64,000 nucleotides of DNA from Opisthocomus hoazin (Eukaryota; Chordata; Aves; Opisthocomiformes; Opisthocomidae), in contig NC_134429.1 in the NCBI RefSeq assembly GCF_030867145.1, positions 17,024,615-17,088,614 of the forward strand, given 5' to 3'. The notes below the pieces were generated by a model. It was not told the DNA's origin. It did no database searches and was given only the letters and a program-made list of their open reading frames with translations. Position numbers and translations under genes: made by a program. The stretch's first letter is position 1. Every line of letters begins with the position of its first letter. Shown here one piece after another: positions 21,901-29,025 of the stretch.

Positions 21901-22223
21901 CTTTTTATGAGATCAAAGTTGGACCTGGTGGGGTGCTGGTCATGCAGCAGTTTGGGCCTCATGTGGAAGAGCTGATTCCTGAAAAGTACCGGACAATCAA
22001 GCTCCACCACCTGGAAGATCGTGTTTTCCAAGTTGTTTTTGACAAGGAGTTCCCATGTGTTCTGCACCTGGGCTCTGCCTCTATCTCACTGGAGACCCAA
22101 AATGGGCAGCTTTTCAACTTTTATCCATTTGATCGTAAGGGTTTGTCTCCTGGCTTTGATGCACCAGGGCTGAACACATACAATGTGGTGCGTGTACTTC
22201 GTAAACCTGTATTCTATAGCTAA
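6838..22223 (+). CDS. LACTBL1: LACTBL1, beta-lactamase-like protein 1 (six coding exons, 568 aa)
   Basis: This is a spliced gene for a serine beta-lactamase-like protein (penicillin-binding / class C beta-lactamase fold). Its physiological substrate is, to my knowledge, not established. The coding exons are 6838-6943, 8315-8424, 11183-11340, 15811-16058, 18922-19027 and 21245-22223. All have AG/GT borders and compatible phases, totalling 1704 nt plus TAA. Residues about 5-26 are hydrophobic and fit a signal anchor, which would place the catalytic domain in the lumen or outside the cell. The nucleophile motif SxxK is SVSK (128-131), the YxN motif is YSN (246-248) and the third motif is KDG (385-387). 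The match to the mammalian family is by memory, through segments such as CPRYPEP, NDTVLW.GNFGKKNGSDP, LRRMASQLSG and DLGWYRPSGQMYSTAADLAKLA. Length is close to that family. Nothing is broken. The start is the first ATG in the anchor exon (G at -3 and +4), but the frame stays open upstream to the acceptor, so a longer N-terminus is possible. Confidence 0.93.
6944..8314 (+). other. LACTBL1 intron 1
   Basis: This is a 1.37 kb intron between a GTGAGT donor and a TTTTCCAG acceptor. I see ordinary AT-rich sequence and no repeat I can name. Confidence 0.75.
8315..8424 (+). CDS. LACTBL1: LACTBL1 coding exon 2
   Basis: The acceptor is TTTTCCAG at 8314. The donor is AAG|GTCTGTGAG, which is weak at position +3. 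Residues 36-72 include CPRYPEPVPLDHP, a proline-rich linker characteristic of LACTBL1, followed by an amphipathic stretch (VLKDALEK) leading into the catalytic domain. The exon ends in phase 0. Confidence 0.85.
9085..9640 (-). mobile_element. Ancient CR1/L3-like LINE relic
   Basis: In + orientation the text follows the reverse complement of old CR1/L3-type ORF2. It runs from TATCATATAAAATAGCCTCTC, through a 'TTTTCCAGTTCTAGC ... ACAGTATTCAAGGTG' section and 'ATTTATACAGTGATAAAATGG', to 'CCAAGGTCTTGTTCCTGAG'. These correspond to the reverse-transcriptase C-terminal coding region of such elements. The copy is heavily mutated with many indels, so it predates bird radiations. Boundaries are approximate. 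Confidence 0.55.
9712..9775. mobile_element. Possible MIR/CORE-type SINE relic
   Basis: The stretch CTATTCCTATTTTGCAGATGG followed by AAGGCACAGAGAACC resembles the widely conserved core of MIR-like SINEs ('tattttacagatg...gaggcacagagagg'). It is only about 60 bp long and diverged, so this is a tentative call. Confidence 0.35.
11183..11340 (+). CDS. LACTBL1: LACTBL1 coding exon 3
   Basis: The acceptor is CATTCTCCAG at 11182 and the donor is ACAG|GTGAGA. Residues 73-124 hold the first strands of the beta-lactamase fold (AISAIVIYNDTVLWTG) and GNFGKKNGSDP, ending NEYTIY. The split Arg codon (AG|A) joins directly to the SxxK exon. The following intron 3 contains the tRNA-CR1 unit and the LTR element. 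Confidence 0.93.
12161..12246 (-). mobile_element. CR1 3' tail fused downstream of the tRNA-Asn head
   Basis: Read on the minus strand, the tRNA is followed by a 7-10 nt linker and then the CR1 3' UTR signature: CTCTCCCTGCC, TTGGAACTAGACGACCTTTA, CCCTTTCAACCC and a degraded terminal octamer pair ATTCTAC-AATTCTA. The order tRNA then CR1 tail on one strand is the architecture of a tRNA-derived, CR1-mobilised SINE. The flanks, TGTTTCTTTTAGAATT on the left (12152-12167) and TGTTCTTAAGAATT on the right (12321-12334), are similar and may be an imperfect target duplication. Confidence 0.7.
12247..12320 (-). tRNA. tRNA-Asn(GTT)-like sequence, head of a SINE-like unit
   Basis: The minus strand reads a complete 74-nt tRNA-Asn with anticodon GTT. 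The acceptor arm is GTCTCTG paired with CAGGGAC, the D stem is GCGC/GCGC, the anticodon stem is TTTGG/CCAAA, and the T arm is GGTGG-TTCGAGC-CCACC. Compared with the vertebrate tRNA-Asn I remember, changes are confined to the D loop, the single base between the D and anticodon stems, and one anticodon-stem base pair, where both sides changed and pairing is kept. The internal A box (TGGCGCAACTGG) and B box (GGTTCGAGCC) are intact. No CCA is encoded. On the same strand it runs straight into a CR1 3' tail, so I read it as a retroposed chimera or SINE head. A functional tRNA gene is possible but less likely inside this intron. Confidence 0.75.
12826..13237 (+). repeat. 5' LTR of the intron-3 retroviral element
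   Basis: 412 bp, TG...CA. The first 22 bases form an 8-bp inverted repeat with a 6-base spacer (TGTCCTGG ... CCAGGACA). A consensus cAMP-response element TGACGTCA lies at 12941-12948. The second half is CpG-rich with G runs. I see no canonical TATA box or AATAAA, so the U3/R/U5 borders cannot be placed from sequence alone. The 116- and 118-aa open frames across it are artefacts of GC content. Confidence 0.93.
12941..12948 (+). promoter_or_regulatory. CRE/ATF consensus in the 5' LTR
   Basis: The palindrome TGACGTCA is the full CREB/ATF site. It is present in this LTR and in the diverged solo LTR at 51050-51057, but reads TGCCGTCA at the same position of the 3' LTR (15331-15338). Conservation in the older copy suggests it is an ancestral part of the U3 enhancer. 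Activity is inferred. Confidence 0.6.
13244..13262 (+). promoter_or_regulatory. Primer-binding site, lysine-tRNA-like
   Basis: TGGCGCCCAAGGGTGGGGC begins six bases after the 5' LTR. It matches the TGGCGCCCAA...GTGGGGC pattern of lysine-tRNA (1,2) primer sites used by betaretrovirus-like and HERV-K-like elements, with a one-base expansion in the middle. This supports class II (ERVK-like) ancestry. Confidence 0.7.
13379..15064 (+). CDS. Gag-like protein of the endogenous retrovirus (561 codons)
   Basis: This is the only long frame in the element, opening 142 nt after the 5' LTR at an ATG preceded by an A run. Residues about 1-110 are strongly hydrophobic, with several possible membrane segments, which is unusual for a Gag N-terminus (normally a basic matrix domain). 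Residues about 235-305 are Ala/Pro-rich, followed by a short charged KLKKDAKR...RDDDEP stretch. Residues about 345-500 resemble the capsid region of avian endogenous Gag proteins, including a SLGELRDMRKDFSRHPGEH segment that I recall from many bird gene predictions. There is no CCHC zinc knuckle or protease motif. The C-terminal 60 residues lose resemblance to Gag, consistent with a deletion junction that removed pro-pol-env. The frame is open in this copy. It is a viral relic and not a host gene, though exaptation cannot be excluded. Confidence 0.7.
   Translation: MFLTLIKWLCYVNPYLHYVFIAMLFIITGKRIKMMILLYCTISTYDMITSLCMKLVLYLHAALRSFPYLGSYVLDFVNNQTQSVGKTEGDTFPHSFSPPLFLRLVLTAFENFEYPWEAQGSTLLLLCLLNGFWVLFRVKQVVKNILQRPAPGLDSCEWLGVWDSMGKYLGQWAPPVFFKLTPEEVQDPDKLVKYLQKVCCHPGNSRETQITATCWGLAHAYRALFNTVQCLKGERGGNEAAGTAAGAAPPAGPAVPPAQQAVTAPPTGTTAAAATAAGSASVSPADTAAAPAPAPATGTVTEPNNQPVQVAVAPVKLKKDAKRADRSGRDDDEPGSSREIETEIITRSLSLGELRDMRKDFSRHPGEHIATWLLRCWDNGASSLELEGKEAKQLGSLARDGGIDKAIGKKEQILSLWRRLLSGVRERYPFSDDFVCYPGKWTNMERGIQYLRELAVRELVYCDTDDEQVPTDPDELQCSQSMWRKFVWSAPSSHANSLAVVNWTWFSTTGIQQLHQDQRLLQTVGTGRTRYISRELRMQQVTAHHHTSPPLPRKTIMTDGG
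15065..15215 (+). other. 3' non-coding end of the retroviral element with polypurine tract
   Basis: After the gag-like stop there are about 150 bases with scattered stops, ending GGAATAAGGGGTGGATAA (15198-15215) directly against the 3' LTR. The purine-rich run is where a polypurine tract for plus-strand priming is expected, although it is interrupted by T residues. Confidence 0.55.
15216..15627 (+). repeat. 3' LTR of the intron-3 retroviral element
   Basis: 412 bp, identical to the 5' LTR except A to C at 15333, which breaks the CRE consensus. It is followed by the target duplication CAGAG and then 178 bp of host intron before LACTBL1 exon 4. Confidence 0.93.
15811..16058 (+). CDS. LACTBL1: LACTBL1 coding exon 4 (SxxK nucleophile exon)
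   Basis: The acceptor is TTCCTTAACAG at 15810 and the donor is CTCAG|GTGAGA at 16059. The exon encodes residues 125-207, starting RIASVSKIFP, where Ser128 and Lys131 are the expected acyl-enzyme nucleophile and general base. It then runs through MWEEGKVTSLDDPLERYA and ends LRRMASQLS. The acceptor lies only 183 bp after the 3' LTR of the intron-3 retroviral element. Confidence 0.95.
16059..18921 (+). other. LACTBL1 intron 4
   Basis: This is a 2.86 kb intron between a GTGAGA donor and a GGCACAG acceptor. I see no repeat or RNA gene I can name. Open frames on both strands are short and unrelated to known families. Confidence 0.7.
18922..19027 (+). CDS. LACTBL1: LACTBL1 coding exon 5
   Basis: The acceptor is CATGGCACAG at 18921 and the donor is ACCAG|GTCAGA at 19028. 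Residues 208-242 read GLPRRLRSTSLLWKGNT through LLKDDVLVADPGT. The phase 1 entry and phase 2 exit fit the exons on both sides. Confidence 0.92.
19028..21244 (+). other. LACTBL1 intron 5
   Basis: This is a 2.2 kb AT-rich intron with a solo LTR candidate near its 3' end, listed separately. A short duplicated TTTTAAGTGC motif lies at 20160-20185. Otherwise nothing is recognised. Confidence 0.7.
20341..20931 (+). mobile_element. Solo LTR candidate in LACTBL1 intron 5, 4-bp target duplication
   Basis: A 591-bp block begins TGTTGTAAAA and ends CAATGACA, flanked on both sides by AGGA (20337-20340 and 20932-20935). The right half has LTR-like promoter content: an octamer ATGCAAAT (20706-20713), two TTCCAGGAA palindromes 31 bp apart (20725-20733 and 20756-20764) flanking an AT-rich stretch (AATAAATATG), and AATAAA about 55 bases before the end, as in an R region. 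A 4-bp duplication is typical of gammaretrovirus-like elements. No internal retroviral sequence adjoins it. Its sequence differs from the intron-3 LTR. The boundaries rest on the 4-bp repeat and could be wrong. Confidence 0.5.
21245..22223 (+). CDS. LACTBL1: LACTBL1 terminal coding exon 6
   Basis: The acceptor is CTTTTCAG at 21244 and the stop TAA is 22221-22223. This exon encodes residues 243-568, more than half the protein. It holds the YxN motif in RCHYSNLAF, the Y/W-rich segment DLGWYRPSGQMYS, a KTG at 367-369, the KDG-DLDG-YSATFS motif at 385 onward that I take as the third active-site element, and a C-terminal beta-rich domain ending in FYPFD and NTYNVVRVLRKPVF. It is read without interruption. 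Confidence 0.96.
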
Positions 22224-25200
22224 ATGTCCCTTCTACTTTTCTGACCACTTCTGGAAGGTGGCTCAAAATCTGTTTCTAACCAGACTCTCTTGTCTGTGTG
22301 GCTTTATGGATGCCATTTAAAAGGGATAGATGGTGGCAAATGACTCTTTTGTTCAACAAATAGGTCACATAACACTTCTAAAAAGACTTTAATGACTTGC
22401 AGTCCCTGGCAGTGCACAACAGGCCAGCTAGCAACAGGGGATGCCTGCAGAAAAAAAGAGGTGGGAATGTGCTAATGGGTGGTGTTTGGATGCCACAAAA
22501 AAAGCCAAGCACTGAAGTCTCCACACTTAACATTATCTGTTTGATGACCATTCTGATGATTGACTGCTATCACCAAAAGGCTGAGAATTTCCTGTGTCTC
22601 TCAGGCTTCTTCAGCCCAAAGATTTTTCCAGGGCTCTTCAGCCCTCCATCTACCATGAATAAGATTCCTCACCTGTGTTTGCCAAAAGCATTATGTACTA
22701 GAAAATGTCACCAGGCTGATACCAAGCCCTGCTTGTGATACCTGGGAAGCAAGGGTCCATTTTTTTCCTGGGAGTACAGCAAGGAAATTGTGAAAAGAGC
22801 AGGTAGCAATGTGGTTATGTCTTGGCTCCATGGATTTCTGCAAAAACGGTAGGCACACAAAGGATGTTGTAGCAAATAAGTGTAGACGCTGAAGCTTACT
22901 ACTGTGAGCAGGGCCATATGAACACGTACTGGTAAATTCCAGCTGGACGCATGCTGGTGACTATCTCAGTATATAGGCAAGTGTGTGAGTGTGGCTTTAA
23001 AGCACAGGAATGCACAGAAATCTTTACACATGCTTTGGCCAGGGCGTCTGTATGGATACTTAGCCATTGTGCTTATGCAGGTGTGAGGGAGGATGCTAAG
23101 GGAAAGTGCATTAGCCTGGGGAGCACTACATTGAGGACAGGTGCACCTGCAAGCAATCTGCAAAGCCACAGGTGCATTTTCTTCTTCCTTCTTGTACTCA
23201 CTCAATGCCAAGGCAGGCAGGACTGATGATATGTCATTAATGACCAACACCGTATCACTGTGATGGGAGAAGTGTCAGGCATTTGTGGAAGACAGGGCAA
23301 GTGGCACTGACTGAGGAGTCTTGGCTCCTGCAATGCGCTTTCAAGTTTAGGAGAGTATTGTGATTGCAGCCCTAACTGGAGCCTGAAATAAGAGCAAGCA
23401 GAAGGTCAGGGTGAGATAAGTTTTGTTACCTTAAAAGGAATATCCTCGCTGCAGAGTATGGCGGTGGCTGTACAGCGTGGAAATCCTGAAGAAAGTGCAA
23501 AAGGGTAGGCATGCTAGCACAATCAAAGACCCTTCAAAGTGCATGTTCTCCCATACCATAACTGGTATGAGGTTGGATCTTCTTGCAGAGTGATCTGCTC
23601 CTTTTTCTTGTCCACACAGAGTCTTGCCTCCCTTCTTTGTTCTTGTCTCTCACTGGCTGCACGCTGTGTGCACTTCTTTAGCTTCAGTTTTGAGTAGAGA
23701 GACCATCACTGAAGGCCTAGAAATCTATGATTCACAAATTTGGTTCCCTGCCTTGTTTCAGACAATTTCAATTCCCTGATAAATATATGAAATAATGTAA
23801 ACCTTGCCTTACAAGCAGTCATGGTTGCTGCTGTGTTGGTTTCCTCTGGACTTTGTAGGTGATTGCATTTCATACCTTGTACAACCTTGCATGTTCGAGT
23901 ATTTAATCTGGGCTATAGCAATAAACTCTATGCAAATTTTTGCTGCTGTCATGTGTTATCATGCCCAGAAGTACGTGTGGAGGCAGATATGCTGCACTAT
24001 GATTGATTTCCTGTAGAGGTGCCTACACTCTGTCATGGCATGCCCAACACAACAGTGCTTTCCAGGCCTAGAGCTCACAAGGTGTCATGTCTGATTGAAA
24101 GATATTCAAGCAGTCTAAGCCTGGTCTTTTTGAGTGAGGGCAAAGTGCCAGTTTGGGGTTGTTCTTCCTGCTTTGGAACATAAGAAGCGATTGTTTAACC
24201 ATCAGCTATGTTTAAAAACTCTCCCCCAAAATTAGGATTTATATCCCATGTCACTCACTGATCAGGATGAAACATCACTCTGGGCTGTCACCATTTATCC
24301 GATGGAAAGGTTAAGATCTTTAGCTTTTCCGTCAGTAATGCAGACACTAACAAGTCTTTCCTTTTCTGGTGAGTCACTCTCAAACATGTACACTTTTTGG
24401 TGCTCTTATTTGTTCCCAAAACAGCAAAGTACAGCTCTTTGCTATTCATAGCGTGAACCCACACCTGCAGTAAAGCTCATCTCACCAAACCTTGGGTCAC
24501 ACTGGGAAGGTGAAAAAGAGCTTCCTCCACTGCCCCTTTGTGCGGGCAGGAGAGTGCCCTTACCTGGGGTGAAGACAGAAGAGGCCTTGGAATGCCTGTA
24601 CAGAGGATTTGGGAGAGGCTGTGTGTGGCAGGCAGGATAAGGTGGAGTTTTGGAGGACCCCAGTCACCTGCAGAGAGCAGACGGAGTCACAACGCTGAGT
24701 CAATGCTACAAACACAAATGTCCAATTTCTTTCCATCCCTTCATGCCTAACAGTATCCTAAGAAAAGCAGAACCAGCTTCTGTGACCTGACTCACGTTAG
24801 CAGATGCTTTATACCAGCTTTAATAGTTTTTCATAAACTTTCCATTTTAATACACAATCTGAGTTACCATTCTGAGCAATTTTTAGGCCTTTGTGTATGC
24901 TTGTTGCTGAATTAAAAAACACCCCAATATTACTTCATCCACATCAGAGACTGACTCCAACGATAGGTACAACAAACATATAAAACTCTACCCAGCAGCT
25001 CACTTTTCACAAAAGTGTGTGTTTTAAAAAAAGATTAGATGTGTCTGCAGCAGTCTATAGAAACAGTGTGCTTAAAAATGTTTTTATAATTACTCATCAG
25101 GGAACCAAACAAATAGAATATGTCTCATTAGCATTCCCAGTGTCAAAAAAGAGGCACAAACAAAGCTTACTCATTGGTTCAGGAGACCAAATTCTGCTCT

Positions 25201-26877
25201 GTGGAGCACTGGTGAAACCACATAATGTTGTAATAGTGCCCCTGAAAACTGCATTTAGTCTACATGTTAAAAGGTTCTGGGCCACTAAGAATGAGATTAG
25301 TCTGACAAAGCACAAACAGCTACGCCTGAGCTAGCCCCTTTAAACTCCTTTCTACTCGGTGAGATTTAATGACTCTATTCAGTAGAGTGGATTCATCTCA
25401 TCTTAAAGCACATATTTAGAGTAGGTTGATGAATCACACTTTGAATCCCCAGCCTCCAGCTGGCTGAGATGGACCCAACCCTTGCTATCACCAGCCACTC
25501 TTCAATCAGAAGTGAAACACTTCCATCATCTGCCTGCCAGGTAAGGGCGAGTTCTCAACTTGTTGCATCAACATTGTCCTGAAGACCTAAGTTCACTTCT
25601 TAGCAGGCCCAAAGCAGAGCATTGTGATGTTTGCTGTGGTCTCATGCTAACATATCATTAGTTACGACAACTTCTTCCCTTTTAGAAGAACTACACCTTC
25701 ATGAATATTAGCTCAAGTGAGGATGACATCAAGAATCAAGCTTCAGCCTACAGTTTGAAAACAGCAATTTATTCCTGCATGCTTCATTTCTTCATACTTA
25801 CACTTCTCAACCAGAGCAATGTGGCCCAGTTGTTTACTGGACAGCATCTTTGCACAGCTTTTCTGTTTCAATGACAGGAGCAAGAGCATGTATCTATCTG
25901 CCTGCTACCACCACCAGAGCAGGACTCAGAAAACAAGGATGAAATCAGGTTAGCAAGGATTGGGCCTTGGTGTCAGTCTAAAACTTTATTAAACACTAAC
26001 TCGAGGCTCCCTATTTTCCTCCTCAGAAATGTATTGATGTTCTTGCCACAAGAGGATGTGTTAAGCCCCTGTGATGCAAAGTACAATCTTTTTGACTTTT
26101 CAGTTCTGCAGGAGCTTGTAACAGTTGTTTAAAAAGAAATGTCAGCATCCACCCTTTAAGAGAGAGAAGAGATTGAGAGCTGCTGGGTCAAAGCCAGTCA
26201 CTGTCTCCTTTTCACCCATGAAGTGAATACCAACAAATGTTGAAGTACTTCACAGTTAGCAGGGAAGCTTCAATATGTAATGCTATTAAGTGCAATTCTC
26301 ACTCTAGATAGGGTCGTGTGTGCTTCAAAATGCAAAGGCTAGAACCCTCTTTGCAAGTTTAATCCTTTCTTGTCCGTTCACTTCTGCCTTTATGAAGTCT
26401 GACATCTCATGACTTGGTTTACAGAGCTGCAGGTCAGGAGTTATGAAAAAAATAGATGCCAGAAAATCTGCAACACTGTCTCCAGAGCAGTGAGACAATC
26501 TCCATTTACGTTTAACAGGCATTTGTGCTGCCCAGCTGAGCATGAGCTGCTGGCTTTATGTGAAAATGACTCTCTGTAGGGCTTATCCTTGAAGTGGTAA
26601 ATCACCAGCAAAGACAACCCCAGCTTTAGTTCACTAGGTTAAATCCTGTGTTTGCGTGAAAGAGCTCTTCGTTTCAGGCCTGTCTTACTTTTGGTCTCCT
26701 GATCTTGTCACTGTGGAGGACAGACTCTCTAGGCCACTTCCAGTATCAGTAAGAGACATAGCTAGTGTCTGCAGTCCAGTGTCATAACACAAACAGTGCA
26801 TTGAAGTGAAAAGCATCTCGTAAGAGTGTCCTGGCCTTGCAGTGAATCCCAGGGGAGGGGGACGCTGCACACCCAGC
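22224..26877. other. LACTBL1 3' flank, no further gene recognised
   Basis: The first part is probably LACTBL1 3' UTR. Beyond it I see no recognised exon, RNA gene or repeat. A short frame 25469-25540 ends at a good donor (CCAG|GTAAGG), but nothing else supports it. Confidence 0.5.
23920..23925 (+). terminator. Possible polyadenylation signal for LACTBL1
   Basis: AATAAA about 1.7 kb after the stop codon, followed by T-rich and GT-containing sequence (TTTTTGCTGCTGTCATGTG). I noticed no closer canonical AATAAA downstream of 22223. It would imply a long 3' UTR, and a nearer non-canonical signal may be the one used. Confidence 0.25.
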
Positions 26878-27062
26878 TCAGCAGCAGACCAGGTCTTGGC
26901 AGTAGCTATGGAAATGGGAGAAGAGGCTGTAGGTGATAAGACTGATGGCAGAACTCAAGTAGAAGGAGATCCTTAGCAGGATGTGGACACCCTGGAAGAC
27001 GATGTGCACCAGGTCTGCCCAGTGGACACCAGAGCTCCACAGCAGCCCCTGCCTGAAACACC
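26878..27062 (-). other. Candidate exon coding a hydrophobic C-terminus, gene not recognised
   Basis: On the minus strand an acceptor-like CATGACTTGCAG (27075-27064) is followed by an open frame of about 60 codons ending at TGA 26880-26878. The peptide is rich in aromatic and aliphatic residues with regular spacing, for example WADLVHIVFQGVHILLRISF and SAISLITYSLFSHF, and would form one or two membrane-associated helices. It ends CQDLVCC. I cannot match it to a family. In mammals a short testis-expressed membrane-protein gene (TEX46) lies next to LACTBL1, so an ortholog is a possibility I cannot test. It may also be chance. Confidence 0.3.
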
Positions 27063-28759
27063 ACCCTGCAAGTCATGAACACCAATGCAGACAAGAGGAA
27101 CTAGAATGAGACAAAGGGTTAAACAAAGACAGAGCTCAGAAGCAGAGAGGACTGGCTGAGAAACACTGTGAACAGTATCCCTCTGGACTGCCAGGGACTC
27201 TGGGCAAAAAGCTGCATGGTCTTATGTGAGGGATTGCTCCTGGGGGACATGCTGAAGCGTAGCTCAAACCATCTCATGCTATTTAATCAGGCATTTGGCT
27301 TGGTTTTCTTATAATGGAATATAATGGTTTGAAAAGTGTAACAAATTGGCCACAGAAGACTATTACTCAGCAGGGACTGGAAAGCCTGGAGGGGGAGGGA
27401 GCAAGAAAAAGGACTCCACATTCCCTAGAAAGAAAGATCTGCCAGCCTGATGCCAACACCAGATCTCAATATAGACGTAAAAGAAAATAGATCTGAGGGT
27501 CTTCAGGTGTGAAGTAAAAGGGAAAAATGAGCAAGGAGGCCAAGAAAGGCTCTCCTTTTTGCTTCCAGTGGCACTTTTCCATCCGTTGCCACAGTCTGAA
27601 CGAGACAGGAGAGCAAGAGCTGAGCCCTAGTCCTCTGGAAGCAGTGAAGAGCTGCCTAGATTCAGGCTTGGTAGGATTTGTCTTGGTTTCAGTGTCCTTA
27701 GGGAACTGAGGGAAAATGTTTCAGATCACTACGAGCCTGACCATCAGTGCTTCTAGATAATATGAACTAGGCATTTCCATATTATTCACTTAAGGGGATG
27801 TCTACTTTCATAACTTGGGGCACTGTTATTCATAACTTTTGCAGTAGGTAGGATTCCCAGGTATATATTCCCAGAGTATCATACAAGTGATATTCTGTGA
27901 CCCATTGGGGAAGTCAGGCCCTGTAGTGGGTAGCCTATTTTATGTTTTTCAGTTGTTCAGCGTGAGGCAGAGATTTTTCTGTAATTGGCATGTGTATTTT
28001 GCTTTCTCCTGGTAATCACTGCCAAAGAGAGGAATGGCTTACAGCTCCCAGACTGTGTGTCTGCCCAGCCACAGTACTTGTTCAGGCAGTTACAATGACA
28101 ATCCCCAATGTTTCAAAAGTGAAATCTAGCATAGGTAGCAATTTTGAGGACAAAGGAGATAAAAAATGGGTATGGGCTGAATACGGTGTTTGAGATAGAC
28201 CTTGATTAAAATCTCAGAATTAGGATATTTTTATTAAAACCAGCTATCATTTTGTCTGATTACCAGGTCTTTAGATGCCAGAAATTATTAGAGCAGCCTC
28301 AAGATACAGAGCATACGTGGAGTGCTGCAGAACACAGAGAAATTTCTTGTAGAGGCACAATATCATTGGGCAGATAGTCGTACTGGAGAAAGGACTGCAG
28401 GCATGTGGCCTCTTACTGAGTTATCCAGTGACCTGGGGATGAAACAGCTGAACTGAGACTGATTAGATATGGTTGTAGATAGGGCTATAATAAAAGCTGA
28501 TCAGATCAGGCCCTGGTAGCTCCCTAGATCTTCTCCTCTCCCTATCAAAATGCAAACAAGATGGAGAAAAACAGCAAACATTTTTCAATACTAAGTCAAA
28601 ATTCAAATTAAGAGAGGGCATGATAATGGAGAGAGACCAAAATATTTTGAAAAGCTGTTTACATTTTCTCTTTATATATCTTAAAGCTGCACTTACTGTC
28701 AAATGCAAGATCTCAACATACCCAAAAGACCATGCAAGTTCCTGTATCTTCTCTTGACT

Positions 28760-29025
28760 GTTCACACAACACTTTGTTGATCTTTTTTGCCTTCCACTGT
28801 TCCTGTGGGTATCTCTGTTGAGTTTGATATCTTCATATCTTCCTCTGCTTCTGTTTGGCTTCCTCAAAGACAGCTGCCCCTTGGTGAGATGCCAGTCAAT
28901 TATGAAGCAGAGCACTGTGATAATGATCACGGGGACAAAGAAGTCAATGGCAGTGATCTGAATAAGCAGTCTATAGATCTATGTAGCTTTCAGCACAATG
29001 TATGTGACAGATTCCTCTATCTGCT
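28760..29025 (-). pseudogene. Candidate (possibly dead) exon with one transmembrane segment
   Basis: On the minus strand a strong acceptor (TTTTTTATCTCTGTCTTCCTTCGCTAG, its AG at 29027-29026) opens a frame reading QIEESVTYIVLKAT, an in-frame TAG (28981-28979), IYRLLIQ, the hydrophobic run FFVPVIIITVLCFII, then a basic tail (TKGQLSLRKPNRSRGRYEDI). Both sides of the TAG look coding, which suggests a once-functional exon with a nonsense mutation or an alternative start after the stop. The frame then stays open to 28463, but I see no good donor. The family is not recognised. It lies on the same strand as the candidate at 26878-27062 and upstream of it, so they could belong together. Confidence 0.3.

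Noticed and set aside
25469..25540. ATG frame of 24 codons ending at a strong donor CCAG|GTAAGG
   Set aside because: No matching downstream exon or recognisable peptide was found on the + strand; single donor matches are frequent by chance.
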